Source: a virus
DNA: 38,124 nt
Reading direction: 5' to 3' (one strand)
Virus record (IMG/VR): IMGVR_UViG_3300047548_000040
Span: 1-38,124 of that record
The position numbers were made by a program, and so were the translations under genes. Of this stretch, positions 28,697-37,701 are shown piece after piece (the first letter of the stretch is position 1; the number at the start of each line of letters is the position of its first letter). The notes beneath the pieces are model-generated. The model did no database searches. It was not told the DNA's origin and saw only the letters and a list, made by a program, of their open reading frames with translations.

Positions 28697-29092
28697 ATGG
28701 CTGGAAGAAGATCAATAGAAGAAACTAATCGTATCCGAGCTTCTCTCGGACTTAGTGTCATTCCTAAAAAGAAACCTAAAAGTAATGCTATACTCCCTCA
28801 GGAGAAGAAAGCTAGATCTCAACAGATATTAGCAGAGATGCTAACTAAGAAGAGTAAGGCTGTAGTCCAGAAGGTTATGGAGAAAGCTCTGGATGATAAT
28901 GATGAGGATCAGTTAGCTTGTCTAAAGATGTGCATGGATCGTATGATCCCTGCGTCTTACTTTGAAAAAGACAAGGCTGGTGGTAGCAAAGGTGTTACTA
29001 TCCAGATATTAGGTGTAGGTGAAACTAAGATAAATGAAACAGAAGATGACGAACCCATTGACGCTGACTTTGAAGAAATAGAGAACGAATAA
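28697..29092 (+). CDS. Putative terminase small subunit
   Basis: A 131-residue charged helical protein. The basic N-terminal region (RRSIEETNRIRASLGLSVIP, KKKPKSN) could bind DNA. A central helical part (QQILAEMLTKKSKAVVQKVM, DQLACLKMCMDRMIPASYFE) and an acidic tail (ETEDDEPIDADFEEIENE) follow. This shape and the position two genes before TerL fit a TerS that recognises packaging sites and recruits the motor. The ATG lacks a strong ribosome binding site; it is the first gene of its transcript. Call is by context and architecture. Confidence 0.6.
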   Translation: MAGRRSIEETNRIRASLGLSVIPKKKPKSNAILPQEKKARSQQILAEMLTKKSKAVVQKVMEKALDDNDEDQLACLKMCMDRMIPASYFEKDKAGGSKGVTIQILGVGETKINETEDDEPIDADFEEIENE

Positions 29093-30034
29093 ATGTTTAC
29101 ACCCTACTCCTTAGTTTCTGCCTCTGCACCTAGTGTACTAGGACAACTACAATCTGGAACAAACACTGCTCCATTTAGTGGAATGACTTTAGGGGCTGGG
29201 CAAGCTCCACAACCACAAACACAACAACCACCTCAACAGCAGCAACAACAGAACAACCAGCAACAGCTTTCTAATACATCGGCTGCTGCTCAAAACTCTA
29301 CAAACCAAACCACTGTATTGACAGGTTCTCAAAGTGGACAAGTTAATTCCAATCTAGCTTCTACAACAACACAACAAACTCCAACCCTGTCTTACGTAAC
29401 AGAAGCTAATAGGTCATTAGGTATGCCTACAAATTCTGGGCAAGTGCTGGAACAACTACAACAATACTATGCTCCTAGAGGACTGGGGTATATAAACCCA
29501 AATGCACCCTCTACACAACAGCTACAAACCTTTGCTAATAATTTAACCAGTGCTGCTGGAGGCTATCAACAGAATGCTTCTACCTTTGGTAACTTATATG
29601 CTGACTTTGCAGAAGGTAGAATGGCAGAACAAGACTATGTAGCTAACCTGCAAAGAATGCAAGAGCTATCAAGACAGGCAGCAGGACAATGGAATGATGT
29701 TCAAGGTATTCTCAGTAATTCTTTCTTGCCTACACAAACAGTGCCGGGTATGGGAACAACTCAGAATACATTAGGACTAGCTCCAGCTCAACGATTCATA
29801 CTGCCACAAGAAACATGGGATATGTCTCCCGGTGAATTAGCTAGTTGGATTCAAAGCTATGAAAGAAAAATGGGTAGAGATTCCTTCATAGGAAATGCAG
29901 CTTGGAAAGTAGGACCAGCGTTAATTGGTGGGGCAGGAGCTATTGGATTAACTGGTATTACATCCCCATTAAGTTTAACTAATTCAATTATAGGTACTGG
30001 TATAGAAAACTTAGCAGGAATTAATTCACGTTAA
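29093..30034 (+). CDS. Gln-rich protein between terminase genes, unknown
   Basis: A 313-residue protein. Residues about 40-80 are a Gln/Pro/Asn-rich low-complexity region. A folded helical part (GQVLEQLQQYYAPRGLGYIN, NLYADFAEGRMAEQDYVANL) covers about 120-200, and the last 45 residues are hydrophobic and Gly-rich (AWKVGPALIGGAGAIGLTGI). The start follows the previous stop directly and the TAA overlaps the TerL ATG. Low-complexity N-terminus and hydrophobic end recall virion or ejection components; no family recognised. Confidence 0.6.
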   Translation: MFTPYSLVSASAPSVLGQLQSGTNTAPFSGMTLGAGQAPQPQTQQPPQQQQQQNNQQQLSNTSAAAQNSTNQTTVLTGSQSGQVNSNLASTTTQQTPTLSYVTEANRSLGMPTNSGQVLEQLQQYYAPRGLGYINPNAPSTQQLQTFANNLTSAAGGYQQNASTFGNLYADFAEGRMAEQDYVANLQRMQELSRQAAGQWNDVQGILSNSFLPTQTVPGMGTTQNTLGLAPAQRFILPQETWDMSPGELASWIQSYERKMGRDSFIGNAAWKVGPALIGGAGAIGLTGITSPLSLTNSIIGTGIENLAGINSR

Positions 30035-31290
30035 TGGCTAACTTACAAGTTAAGCTTCATGAGAAGCAGTTAGAGATCTTTAATGATCCTCATAGATTTA
30101 AAGTAGTAGCAGCAGGTAGACGATTTGGTAAGTCACGCTTAGCAGCGTGGACACTTATTATTGAAGCTTTGAAGAGCACAGAGAAGGATGTCTTTTATGT
30201 AGCTCCTACTTATCAACAGGCTAGGGATATTCTTTGGTCTTTGTTAAAAGAAATAGGACATGAGGTTATAGCCTCTGCACATGAGAACACCTCTGTATTA
30301 ACTCTTATTAATGGTAGAAAGATCTACCTTAAAGGTTCAGATAGACCAGATACACTTCGTGGTGTAGGTCTTGCGTATGTAGTTATTGACGAATATGCTG
30401 ACATGAAGCCTCAGGTATTTGAGCAGATCTTACGACCTGCCTTAGCTGACGTACAGGGTGGTGCTTTATTTATTGGTACCCCTAAAGGACGTAACCACTT
30501 CTACGAACTATTTAAGTTTGCAGAGACAGGTAAAGAAGAGCAGTGGTCTGCTTTTCACTATACGTCATATGATAATCCATTGTTACCTCAATCTGAAATT
30601 GAGGCAGCAAAAAGTTCTATGTCTAGCTTTGCATTTAGACAAGAGTTCATGGCTTCTTTCGAAGCTGCAAGCAGAGACCTATTTAAAGAAGAATGGGTAC
30701 AGATGGAAGAGGAAGAGCCAGATGATGGTAGATATTTTATCGCTGTTGACCTTGCTGGTTTTATTAACGTAGACCGAGAGTCTGGTAATAAGAACAAGAA
30801 GCTTGACGAAACTGCAATAGCTGTAGTTAAAGTTCATGAGGACGGTTGGTGGGTAGCAGATATCTTACATGGTCGGTGGGATATTAAAGAAACCTGCGAG
30901 CAGATCATGAAAGCTGTTATGAAGTATGAGCCTGTTGCCGTAGGTATAGAGAAGGGATCACTAAAGAATGCTGCTCTTCCATACCTTAACGATTTAATGA
31001 GAAGACACAATCACTACTTTAGAATAGATGATGTAACTCACGGAAACCAAAAGAAAACAGACCGTATTGTGTGGGCGCTACAAGGGCGCTTTGAACATGG
31101 TAAAGTAACACTAAATTATGGAGAATGGAATAATGAGTTTATTGATCAGCTTGTTAACTTTCCTAACTCTCAGCTACACGATGACTTGGTTGATGCACTT
31201 GCGTACATTGATCAGATACAAATCGTAGAATATTTCCATGATTATGTGGAAGAAGAGTATGAACCTTTAGACGCTATTACAGGATATTAA
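30034..31290 (+). CDS. terL: Terminase large subunit (packaging ATPase and nuclease)
   Basis: A 418-residue TerL. The ATPase has VVAAGRRFGKSRLAAWT (Walker A, about residues 25-41), LRGVGLAYVVIDEYADM (Walker B, about 108-124) and ALFIGTPKGRNHFYELF (motif III, about 146-162). The RNase H-like nuclease has FIAVDLAGF (about 231-239), VGIEKGSL (about 306-313) and LHDDLVDALAYID (about 380-392). It cuts the concatemer and pumps DNA into the prohead. Length is at the short end for the family but all motifs are present. It overlaps the upstream gene (TAATG) and precedes the portal gene by one base. Confidence 0.93.
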   Translation: MANLQVKLHEKQLEIFNDPHRFKVVAAGRRFGKSRLAAWTLIIEALKSTEKDVFYVAPTYQQARDILWSLLKEIGHEVIASAHENTSVLTLINGRKIYLKGSDRPDTLRGVGLAYVVIDEYADMKPQVFEQILRPALADVQGGALFIGTPKGRNHFYELFKFAETGKEEQWSAFHYTSYDNPLLPQSEIEAAKSSMSSFAFRQEFMASFEAASRDLFKEEWVQMEEEEPDDGRYFIAVDLAGFINVDRESGNKNKKLDETAIAVVKVHEDGWWVADILHGRWDIKETCEQIMKAVMKYEPVAVGIEKGSLKNAALPYLNDLMRRHNHYFRIDDVTHGNQKKTDRIVWALQGRFEHGKVTLNYGEWNNEFIDQLVNFPNSQLHDDLVDALAYIDQIQIVEYFHDYVEEEYEPLDAITGY

Positions 31291-31291
31291 T

Positions 31292-33265
31292 ATGCAAAAC
31301 AGATTAGTTGATTGGGTAAATGAATATATTGATGAGTGGAGAGAGCATCGAGATTCTAACTACCTTGAAGATTGGAAAGAATACGAAAGACTCTGGCGAG
31401 GTATGTGGGCGGCAGAGGATAACACTCGTTCGTCTGAGCGTAGCCGTGTAACTTCTCCTGCTTTGCAGCAAGCAATTGAGAATCATACTGCAGAAATAGA
31501 AGAAGCTGTCTTTGGTCAAGGGGATCATCTGTTTGATATTGAAGATGATATGAAAGATCAAGACCCAAGAGACATTGCTTATGTTAAAGCATACATGAAA
31601 GAGTGCTTTAAGAAGAACAAACTGCGTAAAGCAGTAGGTGATGTAATACTTTTAGGTGCTATTTATGGTACCGGTATTGGTGAGATCTTTACTAAGAAGG
31701 TTAAAACGTTAGTACCTGCTACACAACCTATGCAAGAACTAGGTGTTGTGGCTGTAGGTGTAGAAGAAAAAGAAAAAGTTACTATAAGTCTTAAACCAAT
31801 TAACCCACAAAACTTTATTATTGACCCTAATGCTACCTCAATTGAAGAGGCAATGGGTATTGCTATTGAAGAATTTGTACCTGCACACGTTATTGCTGAG
31901 AAAATTAAGGAAGGTGTGTATAAAGACCCTAAAGAATTAGAGGATGACTCAGCTCCTAATGAGAATTTAGAAGCCTCTTGGATAGATCAAGAGTATAATG
32001 ATGACAAAATTCGTGTAGTTCGCTACTATGGACTAGTACCTGCTAAGCTTTTAGACTCACAAGGTGAGGATGAAGTAGTAGATTTGTTCAAGAAAGAGAA
32101 GAAAGAAGAAGAAATGTCTGAACTTCTCGAAGAATATGGTGATATGGTAGAGGCAATCGTAGTAATTGGTAACGATCAGTTGCTTAAGGCAGAGAAAAGT
32201 CCTTACATGATGAAGGATAGGCCTGTAGTTGCGTACCAAAATGACACAGTACCTAACAGATTCTGGGGTCGTGGTGTAGCCGAGAAGGGTTACAACATGC
32301 AAAAGATGATAGATGCACAGCTTCGTAGCTATATGGACGGATTAGCATTGACTTCCGTACCAATGATGGCTATGGATGCTACTCGTTTACCACGAGGTAG
32401 TAAGTTTGAGGTACGTCCGGGTAAAACAATCCTAACTAATGGTAATCCCGGTGAGATCCTTATGCCATTTAAGTTTGGCAATGTAGATACATCTAACATT
32501 GAGACAGCCGCTAAGTTCGAACAAATGCTATTACAGGCTACTGGTACTATTGATACCTCTTTAATGCAGGCTCCTTCTGCTAGTGGTGGTGAGATTGGAC
32601 TAACTCTATCAGGTATTATCAAAAAGAACAAGAGAACCTTGGTTAATTTCCAAGAACAGTTCTTAATTCCTTTTGTTGAGAAAGCTGCTTGGCGCTTTAT
32701 GCAGTATGATCCTGAGAACTTCCCAACAGCTGACTATTACTTTGTACCTACAGGTACTTTAGGTATGTTAGCTCGTGAAGTAGAGCAAATGCAATTGATT
32801 AATCTACTGAAGACCTTAGGTGCAGACACACCAATTACCCCAATCTTGTTAATGGGTGTGATTCAGAACAGTTCTTTACCTAATAAGAACGAGTTAATAC
32901 AACAAATGCAACAAGCTATGCAACCAGATCCACAAGCACAGCAGATGCAACAAATGGGTCAGATGTTACAGATGAAAGCTGCTGAGGCACAAGTAAATGA
33001 ACTGAATGCGTCAGCTCAAGAGAAAGCAGCAAGGGCTCAAAAAACCATGATTGAAGCTCAGCTAGCTCCTGAGGAAACAAAAGCTAAATTAATATCCGCA
33101 GCTACAACAAATCTATCTGAAACACCAGACGATAAAGTATTTAAACAGCGTGTTGAGTTATCTAATCTACTACTAAAAGAGAAAGACTTAGAGATTAAAG
33201 CACAAGACTCAGCACAAAATCGTGAGATTGTCAAGATGCAAATGAAAAATAACTTGACAAAATAA
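31292..33265 (+). CDS. Portal protein
   Basis: A 657-residue protein directly after TerL. Typical portal features are an N-terminal WREHRDSNYLEDWKEYERLW region, SRVTSPALQQAIENHTAEIE, a middle ending NFIIDPNAT, VVAYQNDTVPNRFWGRGVAE (wing/stem area, about 310-329), and a helical Gln/Met-rich C-terminus (about 530-600). It forms the dodecameric ring at one capsid vertex through which DNA enters and leaves. A consensus promoter is embedded in its last codons (33254-33282). Family call rests on length, order and these motifs. Confidence 0.88.
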   Translation: MQNRLVDWVNEYIDEWREHRDSNYLEDWKEYERLWRGMWAAEDNTRSSERSRVTSPALQQAIENHTAEIEEAVFGQGDHLFDIEDDMKDQDPRDIAYVKAYMKECFKKNKLRKAVGDVILLGAIYGTGIGEIFTKKVKTLVPATQPMQELGVVAVGVEEKEKVTISLKPINPQNFIIDPNATSIEEAMGIAIEEFVPAHVIAEKIKEGVYKDPKELEDDSAPNENLEASWIDQEYNDDKIRVVRYYGLVPAKLLDSQGEDEVVDLFKKEKKEEEMSELLEEYGDMVEAIVVIGNDQLLKAEKSPYMMKDRPVVAYQNDTVPNRFWGRGVAEKGYNMQKMIDAQLRSYMDGLALTSVPMMAMDATRLPRGSKFEVRPGKTILTNGNPGEILMPFKFGNVDTSNIETAAKFEQMLLQATGTIDTSLMQAPSASGGEIGLTLSGIIKKNKRTLVNFQEQFLIPFVEKAAWRFMQYDPENFPTADYYFVPTGTLGMLAREVEQMQLINLLKTLGADTPITPILLMGVIQNSSLPNKNELIQQMQQAMQPDPQAQQMQQMGQMLQMKAAEAQVNELNASAQEKAARAQKTMIEAQLAPEETKAKLISAATTNLSETPDDKVFKQRVELSNLLLKEKDLEIKAQDSAQNREIVKMQMKNNLTK

Positions 33266-33282
33266 TAGTCTTGTGATATAAT
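33254..33282 (+). promoter_or_regulatory. Consensus sigma70 promoter of the capsid block
   Basis: TTGACA (33254-33259, inside the last portal codons) and TATAAT (33277-33282), both exact, 17-bp spacer. A near-perfect dyad spans 33284-33308: GTTATA and TAGT pair with ACTA and TATAAC around an ACC loop, with one T/T mismatch, covering the expected start. Confidence 0.9.
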
Positions 33283-33333
33283 GGTTATATTAGTACCACT
33301 ATTATAACATACTTTTAAAAAGGATGCAATAGT

Positions 33334-33576
33334 TTGGATAAAGAATTACAAGATTATTATGAAGAACGTTTCTCAACAATGAGTACCAAAGGATGGTTAG
33401 ACTTTATTGAGGATGTTCAAAAGATTTATGACAGTTACAACAATGTAGCATCCATCGGTAGTCCTGATGATTTCTATTTTAGAAAAGGACAGCTAGATGT
33501 TCTTCAATGGATTCTGGGCTTAAAGGCCGTATCAGAGCAAACCTATGAGGAGTTAAAGAATGAAGAGGCTGTTTGA
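33334..33576 (+). CDS. Small conserved protein next to portal, unknown
   Basis: An 80-residue acidic helical protein, MDKELQDYYEERFSTMSTKG, then WLDFIEDVQKIYDSYNN, FYFRKGQLDVLQWIL and EELKNEEA. This pattern recurs in many marine podoviruses and myoviruses beside portal or capsid genes (from memory), function unknown. It starts with TTG at 33334; AAAAGGA lies about 10 bases upstream, and the nearby ATG is out of frame, so TTG is favoured. The end overlaps the next gene by 17 bases. Confidence 0.8.
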   Translation: MDKELQDYYEERFSTMSTKGWLDFIEDVQKIYDSYNNVASIGSPDDFYFRKGQLDVLQWILGLKAVSEQTYEELKNEEAV

Positions 33577-33778
33577 ATTTAAGTGTGATCCATGTGACTT
33601 AGTTACAGAAGAGTACACAGAATATAAAACAAACTCTTTATGCCCTTCTTGTGGAGGAGAAACTTATAAAATTATAAGTGCACCTCAAGTTAAGCTAGAA
33701 GGAATTACAGGCGCATTTCCCGGAGCAGCTGCACGATGGGCGAAAATGCATAAACAACGCAGCAACCAAAGAGATTAG
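33560..33778 (+). CDS. Small zinc-ribbon protein (FmdB-like), morphogenesis region
   Basis: A 72-residue protein with FKCDPCDLV (CxxC at about 9-12) and LCPSCGGETY (CxxC at about 28-31) forming a zinc ribbon. A conserved-looking ISAPQVKLEGITGAFPGAAA segment follows, then a basic tail WAKMHKQRS. Similar FmdB-type ribbons sit between portal and scaffold genes in many podoviruses. AGGAG in the preceding gene serves as ribosome binding site. A structural or chaperone role is inferred from location. Confidence 0.8.
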   Translation: MKRLFEFKCDPCDLVTEEYTEYKTNSLCPSCGGETYKIISAPQVKLEGITGAFPGAAARWAKMHKQRSNQRD

Positions 33779-33832
33779 ACCTGCCACAAGTTTAATTTCT
33801 TTTCCACAATGCTAAATGCACGGAGATATAAT

Positions 33833-34624
33833 ATGGCAAAAGTAATTGATGAGGTTTTAGAAGATACAACCCAGACGGATTCACTAGATGATTTGGCGGA
33901 CTCCCTATCCCAACCAGATAATCAAGAACCAGAACCCCAACCTGAGGATGATCTACCTGAGAAGTACAAGGGTAAGTCCGTAAAAGATATTATTGCTATG
34001 CATCAAGAAGCTGAAAAGTTAATTGGCAAGCAAGGATCTGAAGTAGGCGAGCTTCGAAAAGTGGTAGACGACTTTATTAAAACCCAAACATCGAGAGACT
34101 TAAAGACAAAAGAAGAGGAACAGATTGACGAAGTAGACTTCTTTGCTGATCCAAAAGCTACAATCGAAAAAGCAATTGAGAATCATCCTTCCGTTAAGGA
34201 AGCTAAAATAGCTGCTAAGGAAATGAGACGTGCTGAAACACTAGCTCGAATCGAAAAAGAATTTCCTAATGTAACTGAAATAGTACAGGATGCCCAATTT
34301 GCAGAATGGATTAAAGCTTCTAAAGTTCGAACAGATTTATATCTAAGAGCTGAAACAGAGTATGACTTTGATGCAGCTAAAGAACTATTAGAGACTTGGA
34401 GAGAAAAGAAAGAGCTGTCAAAGAAAGCAGTAGAGACTTCAAAAGTAGATCGAGAGCTTCAGCTCAAGGCTGCTGATGTAAGTACACCTAATGCTACTGA
34501 GTCTGTTTCTAAAAAGAAATATCGTCGAAGCGATATTATTAAACTAATGCAAACAGATCCAGACCGGTATGATGCTATGGCTAATGAAATTATGCAAGCT
34601 TATCGGGAGGGTCGAGTAATTTAA
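33833..34624 (+). CDS. Scaffolding protein
   Basis: A 263-residue, strongly acidic and helical protein directly before the major capsid gene. It has an acidic Pro/Gln/Glu-rich N-terminal third (DNQEPEPQPEDDLPEKY), a coiled-coil centre (IAMHQEAEKLIGKQGSEVGE; LRKVVDDFIKTQ), and a basic C-terminal helix (SKKKYRRSDIIKLMQTDPDR) of the kind that contacts coat protein. It would shape the procapsid and then leave. The ATG at 33833 follows CGGAGATATAAT; an upstream in-frame start at 33809 would overlap that site. Confidence 0.85.
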   Translation: MAKVIDEVLEDTTQTDSLDDLADSLSQPDNQEPEPQPEDDLPEKYKGKSVKDIIAMHQEAEKLIGKQGSEVGELRKVVDDFIKTQTSRDLKTKEEEQIDEVDFFADPKATIEKAIENHPSVKEAKIAAKEMRRAETLARIEKEFPNVTEIVQDAQFAEWIKASKVRTDLYLRAETEYDFDAAKELLETWREKKELSKKAVETSKVDRELQLKAADVSTPNATESVSKKKYRRSDIIKLMQTDPDRYDAMANEIMQAYREGRVI

Positions 34625-34647
34625 CATTTTAGAAAAGGAAATAAATC

Positions 34648-35562
34648 ATGGCTTTAGGCTCTAATCATGTAACCCCAACCACAGCAGCAACCTTTATTCC
34701 AGAGATTTGGAGTGATGAGATTATCGCTGCTTATAAGAAAAATCTTGTAACAGCAAACTTGTTCAAGAAAATGGCATTCACAGGTAAGAAAGGTGATACA
34801 GTTCATATCCCTTCTCCTACTCGTGGCGCTGCTTCTTTGAAAGCATCAAACGCACAAGTTACTTTACAAGCGGCAACTGAAGGTGAAGTAGTTGTTACTA
34901 TCGACAAGCACTACGAGTACTCTCGTTTGATTGAAGATATCACTGAAGTTCAGGCATTAAATTCCCTACGTCGCTTCTATACAGATGACGCTGGTTATGC
35001 TTTGGCTAAACAAGTTGATACTTCTTTAGTTCAATTGGGTCGTGGCTTTAACGGTGGTGATGGCACTGCTGCTTACACAGGTGCTTATATCGGTGGTGAC
35101 GGTACTACTGCGTATAACTCTGGTACACCAAACGCCTCTGCTTTGACAGATGCTGCTATCCGTCGTACAATCCAACGTTTGGATGACAACGATGTGCCAA
35201 TGGAAGGTCGCTTCATCATGGTGCCTCCTTCTGCTCGTAACACATTGATGGGTATTGCTCGTTACACAGAACAAGCCTTCGTTGGTGAAGTAGGTAACGG
35301 CAACACAATCCGCAATGGTGAGATTGGCAATCTATATGGCATTCCTGTATTTGTATCAAGCAACTGTGATACAGCTACTGGCTCTGCTCGTATCGTATTG
35401 GTAGGTCATAAAGATGCTGCTGTATTGGTAGAACAACAAGGCGTTCGTTCTCAAACACAATACAAGCAAGAATACTTGGGCACTCTCTACACTGCTGATA
35501 CATTGTATGGCGTTAAAGAGTTGCGTGATAATTCTTGTTTTGCATTGGCAGTTCCAGCCTAA
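34648..35562 (+). CDS. Major capsid protein
   Basis: A 304-residue HK97-fold-type coat candidate: TTAATFIPEIWSDEIIAAYK at the start, FKKMAFTGKKGDTVHIPSPT (about 36-55), DKHYEYSRLIEDITEVQ, then FIMVPPSARNTLMGIARYTE (about 191-210) and IGNLYGIPVFVSSN (about 227-240). Its codons contain visibly more G and C than neighbouring genes (frequent CGT, GGT, AAC), as expected for the most highly translated gene. AAAAGGAAATAA precedes the ATG. It is followed by a strong terminator. Confidence 0.9.
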   Translation: MALGSNHVTPTTAATFIPEIWSDEIIAAYKKNLVTANLFKKMAFTGKKGDTVHIPSPTRGAASLKASNAQVTLQAATEGEVVVTIDKHYEYSRLIEDITEVQALNSLRRFYTDDAGYALAKQVDTSLVQLGRGFNGGDGTAAYTGAYIGGDGTTAYNSGTPNASALTDAAIRRTIQRLDDNDVPMEGRFIMVPPSARNTLMGIARYTEQAFVGEVGNGNTIRNGEIGNLYGIPVFVSSNCDTATGSARIVLVGHKDAAVLVEQQGVRSQTQYKQEYLGTLYTADTLYGVKELRDNSCFALAVPA

Positions 35563-35573
35563 TCTCTAGGCAG

Positions 35574-35602
35574 ATAGCCCTTCGCTCTGAGGGGCTATTT
35601 TT
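35574..35602 (+). terminator. Intrinsic terminator after the major capsid gene
   Basis: ATAGCCC (35574-35580) pairs with GGGCTAT (35592-35598) around an 11-base loop, followed by TTTTT. It lies 12 bases after the capsid stop and should limit read-through into the fibre gene. Confidence 0.93.
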
Positions 35603-35647
35603 ATGGCTGTTAATTATAGCAGTCATAGAAATAACAAGGAGACCTAA

Positions 35648-35803
35648 ATGAAATTTAAATGTAAATTATCCGGTACTGTGATTGAGTTTACTCAAGAGCA
35701 AGATATTAAAACTACTTTAGCAAATGAAAACTATACACCTGTTGTAGAAGATGCTGAAGACAAACCAAAAGTTAAAAAGCCAGTTGTTAAATCTGAGGAG
35801 TAG
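35648..35803 (+). CDS. 51-residue protein after the capsid gene, unknown
   Basis: MKFKCKLSGTVIEFTQEQDI, then KTTLANENYTPVVEDAEDKP and a Lys-rich end (KVKKPVVKSEE). The first 30 residues look like a small beta unit resembling the lysine/valine proteins often encoded after phage capsid genes; the tail is charged and probably disordered. AAGGAG stands 7 bases before the ATG. A decoration or head-associated role is possible but unproven. Confidence 0.75.
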   Translation: MKFKCKLSGTVIEFTQEQDIKTTLANENYTPVVEDAEDKPKVKKPVVKSEE

Positions 35804-35805
35804 TT

Positions 35806-37701
35806 ATGGGTATTTACAGAGGTCCGGGAGGTACTGGTGATGCGGTAGCAGATACCTCAAATGAATCAGCATCTGCTGTAGCCGCTGCTGCGGCTGCTGC
35901 CGCTAGTGCTAGTTCTGCATCTGCAAGTGCTAATAGTGCTTCTTCGTCTTCCTCTGCTGCTGGTGTATCTGCTACACTAGCCGAAAGCTCTGCAACAAGT
36001 GCATCAGCTAGTGCATCTTCCGCTGCGTCTAGTGCAACTAATGCACAAACATATTCTGAAAGTGCTGCAACATCTGCAACCAACGCAGCTAATTCCTATG
36101 ACCAATTTGATGACCGCTATCTAGGCGCAAAGAGTTCTGCTCCAACATTAGATAACGATGGTAATGCTTTGCTCACAGGAGCATTGTATTGGAACTCTAC
36201 AGATGACAAGATGTATTCTTGGTCTGGCAGTGCTTGGGTAGCAATTACCGGAGCAGGTAGTAGTGGCACAGTTACTTCAGTTGGAATGTCTGTTCCTACA
36301 GGACTAACAGTTTCAGGAGTGCCAATTACAACAGCAGGAACTATTGCTTTAACATATTCTGCTGGTTATTCTATTCCAACCACAACTAAACAATCTAATT
36401 GGGATGATGCTTATACCTTTGTAACAGCTTTCCCATCTCAAACTGGAAACTCTGGTAAATATCTAACTACAGATGGCTCTGCTTTATCTTGGGCTACTGT
36501 TACAGGTGGTGCAACTAACTTAGATAGTTTAACTGATGTAGTTATTACATCGCCAGCTAGTGGTCAAGTGTTAAAATACAATGGCACTAACTGGATTAAT
36601 GACACTGACAGCACTGGCTCAGGTAGCTTTGCTTATCCTACAGGAACTGGTATTGTTACAGTATCCAGTGGTTCTGCATGGGGCACTACACTAACAGCCC
36701 CTACTGGTGCTATTGTTGGTACAACAGATACTCAGACACTGACAAATAAAACTATCAGTGGCTCTTCTAACACTCTTTCTAACATTGCTAATTCTTCCCT
36801 TACAAATTCTAGCATTACCGTAAACGGAACTGCTGTAAGTTTAGGTGGTTCTATTAGTGTTGGAACTGTAACAAGTATAACAGCAGGAACAGGATTATCC
36901 GGTGGAACTATCACAGGTTCTGGCACTATTGCTATTGATTCTACTGTAGCAACATTAACAGGCACACAAACCCTAACTAATAAAACAATTAGTGGGGCAA
37001 GTAATACATTATCCAACATAGGAAACGCATCATTAACTAACTCTAGCGTCACAGTTAATGGCACAGCAATTAGCTTGGGTGGAAGTGCTACAGTAACCGC
37101 AAGCACTACAAACGCATTGACGATTGGCACAGGTTTAAGTGGAACATCATTTAATGGTGGAAGTGCTGTAACGATTGCAATAGATAGCACAGTAGCTACT
37201 TTAACTGGCACCCAGACCTTAACTAACAAGACACTCACTGCTCCTGTTATTAGCTCTATTGTTAATACAGGAACATTAACCCTTCCAACATCAACTGATA
37301 CTTTAGTTGGTAGGGCTACTACAGATACACTAACTAATAAAACATTAACAAGCCCAGTATTAAATAGTGCTACAACTAACACAGTGTTTACACTTGGTGG
37401 TGCTATAGATGAAAAAGTATTTGCTGTTTCAGGAACAACACCTGCATTGTCCCCTCAAAATGGTACAATCCAAACATGGACATTATCTGCTAACTCAACC
37501 CCAACAGCAGGAACTTGGAATGAAGGTGAATCTATGACTATTATGGTTTTAGATGGCACAGCCTATACAATTACATGGACTTCTGTTGCAGTTACTTGGG
37601 TTGGTGGGACCGCCCCTACACTAGATACTACTAAGTATACAGTTATTGAGTTGTGGAAAGTTGGCTCAACTATCTATGGTGCATTGGTAGGGGCAGCTTA
37701 A
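35806..37701 (+). CDS. Long tail fibre protein with repetitive shaft
   Basis: A 631-residue fibre. Residues 1-15 (MGIYRGPGGTGDAVADTS) are the usual virion-attachment start. Residues about 20-100 are an Ala/Ser-rich helical repeat region. FDDRYLGAKSSAPTLDNDGN and LYWNSTDDKMYSWSGSAWV (about 103-145) form a conserved neck. The shaft has four copies of T(Q/D)TLTNKT with intervening SGxSNTLSNIxNxSLTNSS and VNGTAxSLGGS modules (about 305-530). The C-terminal cap (NEGESMTIMVLDGTAYTITW) ends it. It probably mediates host recognition. Its TAA overlaps the ATG of the next gene (TAATG at 37701). Confidence 0.85.
   Translation: MGIYRGPGGTGDAVADTSNESASAVAAAAAAAASASSASASANSASSSSSAAGVSATLAESSATSASASASSAASSATNAQTYSESAATSATNAANSYDQFDDRYLGAKSSAPTLDNDGNALLTGALYWNSTDDKMYSWSGSAWVAITGAGSSGTVTSVGMSVPTGLTVSGVPITTAGTIALTYSAGYSIPTTTKQSNWDDAYTFVTAFPSQTGNSGKYLTTDGSALSWATVTGGATNLDSLTDVVITSPASGQVLKYNGTNWINDTDSTGSGSFAYPTGTGIVTVSSGSAWGTTLTAPTGAIVGTTDTQTLTNKTISGSSNTLSNIANSSLTNSSITVNGTAVSLGGSISVGTVTSITAGTGLSGGTITGSGTIAIDSTVATLTGTQTLTNKTISGASNTLSNIGNASLTNSSVTVNGTAISLGGSATVTASTTNALTIGTGLSGTSFNGGSAVTIAIDSTVATLTGTQTLTNKTLTAPVISSIVNTGTLTLPTSTDTLVGRATTDTLTNKTLTSPVLNSATTNTVFTLGGAIDEKVFAVSGTTPALSPQNGTIQTWTLSANSTPTAGTWNEGESMTIMVLDGTAYTITWTSVAVTWVGGTAPTLDTTKYTVIELWKVGSTIYGALVGAA

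Noticed and set aside
22640-28700. CRISPR array or tRNA genes
   Set aside because: No regularly spaced identical repeats and no cloverleaf-like segment were seen by eye in this region or elsewhere; a tRNA scan was not possible.
36732-37382. 216-codon minus-strand open frame opposite the fibre gene
   Set aside because: It mirrors the repetitive Thr/Asn/Gly-rich fibre codons, giving a Val/Leu/Pro-rich translation with no start signals; an antisense shadow.
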